8,769 bases of DNA from Bacteroidales bacterium (GTDB lineage: Bacteria > Bacteroidota > Bacteroidia > Bacteroidales > UBA12481), in the NCBI GenBank assembly GCA_028707745.1, contig JAQWAJ010000051.1:1-8769 (forward strand), read 5' to 3'. The notes beneath the pieces were generated by a model, which was not told the DNA's origin, made no database searches, and saw only the letters and a list, made by a program, of their open reading frames with translations. This document shows positions 6,904 through 8,769 of the stretch, piece after piece (positions within the stretch are counted from its first letter, which is position 1; each line of letters starts with the position of its first letter). The position numbers and the translations under genes are program-made.

Positions 6904-7527
6904 ATGAATTTACCAGAGAAAACGGTTGAGAGACTAAGCGAATACAGAAGGACTTTGCTGGATAGTCTTGGTCAGGGGAAGAGTCACATTTTTTCACATG
7001 AGCTGGCCGCATTGGTTCATAACACGGCTGTTCAGGTTCGGCGCGATATGATGCTGATGGGATTCACCAGTATGCAACGCAAGGGATATGCCATCAAGGA
7101 TCTCATTGATGCGATCGGGGAACTGATTGATACGACCGACGGGCTGAATGTTTGCGTAATAGGCGCAGGCAACATGGGCCGTGCCATAGCCGGCTATTTC
7201 CGCGGCAAACGATCGAAACTGAATGTGGTGGCCAACTTCGATATTGATCCGGAAAAGATCGGTCACATGATCGCCGGTGTAAAATGCTATTCATTGGATG
7301 ATTTTGCCAGGCTGGTGGATGAATTGCAGATTTCTATTGCCATTCTTACCGTACCGCCGGAGCATGCCCGTAAAACAGCCGATTATGTAGCGGCCAATGG
7401 AATCAAGGGCATTCTCAATTTCACTACGGTTCCGCTCAACATGCCCCCTCATATCTATCTTGATGAATATGACATGATCACTTCGTTGGAAAAAATCGCT
7501 TATTTTGTAAAAAATCATCAGGGATAA
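6904..7527 (+). CDS. rex: Redox-sensing transcriptional repressor Rex
   Basis: Rex is a homodimeric DNA-binding repressor that releases DNA when NADH rises, typically controlling fermentation and NAD(H)-linked redox genes. The 207-aa length is normal for the family. Residues 1-75 form the winged helix (PEKTVERLSEYRR, FSHELA, then VQVRRD as the recognition region, and KGYAIKDL). A Rossmann NAD(H)-binding domain follows, with the dinucleotide motif VIGAGNMGRA (85-94), the second strand NFDIDPEKIG, AILTVPPEHA (146-155) and GIKGILNFTTVPLN. The C-terminal helix (SLEKIAYFVK) is the domain-swapped dimer helix. The wording of these motifs is that of Bacteroidales Rex proteins. It lies 30 bases after the receiver-kinase gene and 22 bases before the ribF-like gene on the same strand. 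Placement behind an NAD-linked hydrogenase suggests that it controls this operon or responds to its activity. I found no convincing Rex operator in the short gaps visible here; the operon promoter lies outside the window. Confidence 0.96.
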   Translation: MNLPEKTVERLSEYRRTLLDSLGQGKSHIFSHELAALVHNTAVQVRRDMMLMGFTSMQRKGYAIKDLIDAIGELIDTTDGLNVCVIGAGNMGRAIAGYFRGKRSKLNVVANFDIDPEKIGHMIAGVKCYSLDDFARLVDELQISIAILTVPPEHARKTADYVAANGIKGILNFTTVPLNMPPHIYLDEYDMITSLEKIAYFVKNHQG

Positions 7528-7549
7528 TTTCACCCTTGACATAAAAATA

Positions 7550-8461
7550 ATGCTAGTCCACCGGAGCCTGGAACATCTCAACCTTCAAAAATCTGTGGTG
7601 ACCACAGGATCGTTTGATGGCGTGCATGTAGGGCACCGGACCATTATTAACCGGTTGCGCACCATTGCCCATGAGATTGACGGAAGTTCAGTGCTGGTGA
7701 CTTTCTATCCCCATCCGCGAAAAATCCTGTATCCAAATACCCTGGGCAAGGATCTGCAAATGATCAATACCCAGCGCGAGAAGATCTATTTGCTGGAAAA
7801 AGCCGGGCTCGATCATTTGGTAATCATTCCGTTTTCGCTGGAATTTTCACAGACTACCTCTGTGGATTTTATCCGGAAAATACTGGTGGGAAAGCTCCAT
7901 GCAAGTTGTATCGTAGTTGGATTTAATCATCACTTCGGGCATAACCGCGAAGGTGATTATGAATATCTGCACGAACTGGGGAAATATTATAATTTCTCGG
8001 TTGAAGAGATTCCGGAACAGGATATCCATAATGAGTTTGTGAGTTCTACCAAAATCCGTAAAGCGATCTCCGAAGGCAATATTCAGAGAGCCAATGCCTA
8101 TCTGGATCATGAATATTTTATTCTGGCCCCGGTAAAACCGGCAACCGATATTTTGCAGCCCGAAGGATTTGTATGGTACGAAGTTTTTCCTGATGAGCCT
8201 GAGAAACAGATCAGCCCTCCCGGGGTGTATGCCGGATCACTGCTTGAAGAGGACCGGAGAATCAAAGTGCTGATCCTTATTGTTGAAGAATGCGATAAAT
8301 TACGCATTCTTTTGCACGTTCCGGATTATGATCTTTCGCGAATTCCTGAAGTTAACCTGACCTTCCACAAACGGATGCGCCTGACCCAATATGGCCAGCC
8401 CGGATTTAATCCTTCATTGTTGATTCAGGATATGGAAGATATCAACGAGTTGATTTACTGA
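7550..8461 (+). CDS. ribF: RibF-like FAD synthetase with intact FMN adenylyltransferase half and unrecognisable riboflavin-kinase half
   Basis: RibF normally phosphorylates riboflavin to FMN and adenylates FMN to FAD. This protein (303 aa, normal overall length) has a clear N-terminal nucleotidyltransferase domain (about 12-180): GSFDGVHVGH at 20-29, TFYPHPRKIL at 51-60, VGFNHHFG at 123-130 followed by REGD, and SSTKIRKAI at 165-173. The region where the flavokinase domain should be (about 183-303) keeps a PPGVYAG segment (223-229). It lacks the GFPTAN ATP-binding motif and the NxGxRPT motif that carry catalysis. FMN adenylyltransferase activity is therefore plausible, while kinase activity is unlikely from sequence. 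The start fits the family, with the first strand beginning about 15 residues in. It is 22 bases downstream of rex, so it may be cotranscribed, and its product could supply flavin-enzyme needs (HydB uses FMN). A separate complete RibF elsewhere in the genome would be expected. Confidence 0.85.
   Translation: MLVHRSLEHLNLQKSVVTTGSFDGVHVGHRTIINRLRTIAHEIDGSSVLVTFYPHPRKILYPNTLGKDLQMINTQREKIYLLEKAGLDHLVIIPFSLEFSQTTSVDFIRKILVGKLHASCIVVGFNHHFGHNREGDYEYLHELGKYYNFSVEEIPEQDIHNEFVSSTKIRKAISEGNIQRANAYLDHEYFILAPVKPATDILQPEGFVWYEVFPDEPEKQISPPGVYAGSLLEEDRRIKVLILIVEECDKLRILLHVPDYDLSRIPEVNLTFHKRMRLTQYGQPGFNPSLLIQDMEDINELIY
8286..8311. repeat. Short perfect inverted repeat inside the ribF-like coding region
   Basis: Two 9-base arms (AAGAATGCG and CGCATTCTT) flank an 8-base AT-rich spacer. 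The + strand arm is followed by a short T run (8310-8313), so the shape resembles a weak stem-loop. It lies inside coding sequence, about 150 bases before the end of the ribF-like gene. An inverted repeat of this size is expected about once by chance in a window this long, so no function is claimed. Confidence 0.3.
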
Positions 8462-8769
8462 CGATAAATCTCTCTTGCTGTTTCTTTAACACGATCGGGT
8501 GATACCGTTGAAATACTCAAGGATTGAATGACTTGCAGCGGGCTATTATTTAAAAAGATAATGTCCTGGCCAAGTTTGATAGCCTCGTCTATATCATGGG
8601 TTACAAAAACTACCGTACGCCGGTCAACCTCCCATATTTTCATAAAAGAATCCAGAATATTGTATTTCAGTGTGTTATCTAGGTTTTGGAAGGCTTCATC
8701 CATGAGAATAAGGCTACCCGGAAAAGCAAATGCGCGTGCAATGGACACTCTTTGCTTCATTCCTCCACT
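8455..8769 (-). CDS. ABC transporter ATPase of the NitT/TauT (SsuB/TauB-like) type, C-terminal part only
   Basis: This is the last 104 residues of an ATP-binding subunit; the start and the Walker A region lie beyond base 8769. In gene order the visible part shows the signature motif SGGMKQRVSIARAF (the first three codons are at 8761-8769), Walker B LILMDEAF, the D-loop QNLD and the switch histidine in VFVTHDIDEAI. The THDxDEA wording and the short tail after it fit importers of nitrate, sulfonate, taurine or thiamine-precursor-like substrates; the substrate cannot be told. The alanine after DE replaces the more usual proline (MDEPF), and QNLD replaces the common GALD. It converges on the ribF-like gene and overlaps its end by 7 bases. 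It belongs to a different transcription unit and is probably unrelated to the hydrogenase operon. Confidence 0.9.
   Translation of the reverse strand, partial: SGGMKQRVSIARAFAFPGSLILMDEAFQNLDNTLKYNILDSFMKIWEVDRRTVVFVTHDIDEAIKLGQDIIFLNNSPLQVIQSLSISTVSPDRVKETAREIYRQ

Noticed and set aside
7504..7532. Possible promoter before the ribF-like gene (TTTG at 7504, TAATTTCA at 7525)
   Set aside because: The spacer is short (17 bases) and the second element misses two consensus bases; chance matches of this quality are common in AT-rich gaps.

Overview
The window is almost wall-to-wall coding DNA. It looks like a chromosome segment of an anaerobic or facultative member of the Bacteroidota (Bacteroidales/Marinilabiliales-like). 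Three observations point there: the Rex protein has the Bacteroidales-style sequence (PEKTVERL, FSHELA, VQVRRD, DEYDMITSLEKIAYFVK), none of the start codons has a convincing Shine-Dalgarno sequence, and base composition is moderate (mid-40s % GC judged by eye). No RNA gene, mobile element, CRISPR array or gene-free stretch over 300 bases was seen.

Seven genes on the + strand form one tight block (1-8461) with gaps of 1 to 30 bases, so they probably make one operon that began upstream of the window. In order they are: a NuoF/HydB-type flavin and iron-sulfur diaphorase subunit (cut at its 5' end); a HydA-type [FeFe]-hydrogenase subunit with NuoG-like clusters but an unusual active site; a soluble protein fusing a sensory-type [FeFe]-hydrogenase domain to a histidine kinase (HydS-like); a lone receiver domain; a receiver-histidine kinase hybrid; the NADH-responsive repressor Rex; and a RibF-like protein whose adenylyltransferase half is intact but whose riboflavin-kinase half is not recognisable. 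A NuoE/HydC-type subunit would be expected just upstream. The last gene (minus strand, cut by the window end) is a NitT/TauT-type ABC transporter ATPase that converges on ribF with a 7-base overlap and is probably unrelated.

The most interesting point is that both H-cluster proteins keep the four cysteines expected to hold the H-cluster but replace the proton-relay cysteine beside the first ligand with an acidic residue (Ser-Glu-Cys-Pro in the HydA-like protein, Ser-Asp-Cys-Pro in the kinase fusion). The HydA-like protein has also lost the conserved methionine and first lysine of motif L2 and the glutamates expected in the proton path. It may therefore not be an ordinary H2-evolving enzyme. 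One reading, which is inference, is a cytosolic sensing module that couples H2 and/or the NADH/ferredoxin redox state to a phosphorelay, with Rex as a second NADH sensor in the same transcript. Neither two-component protein has a DNA-binding or other output domain, so the final target of the relay is not in this window.
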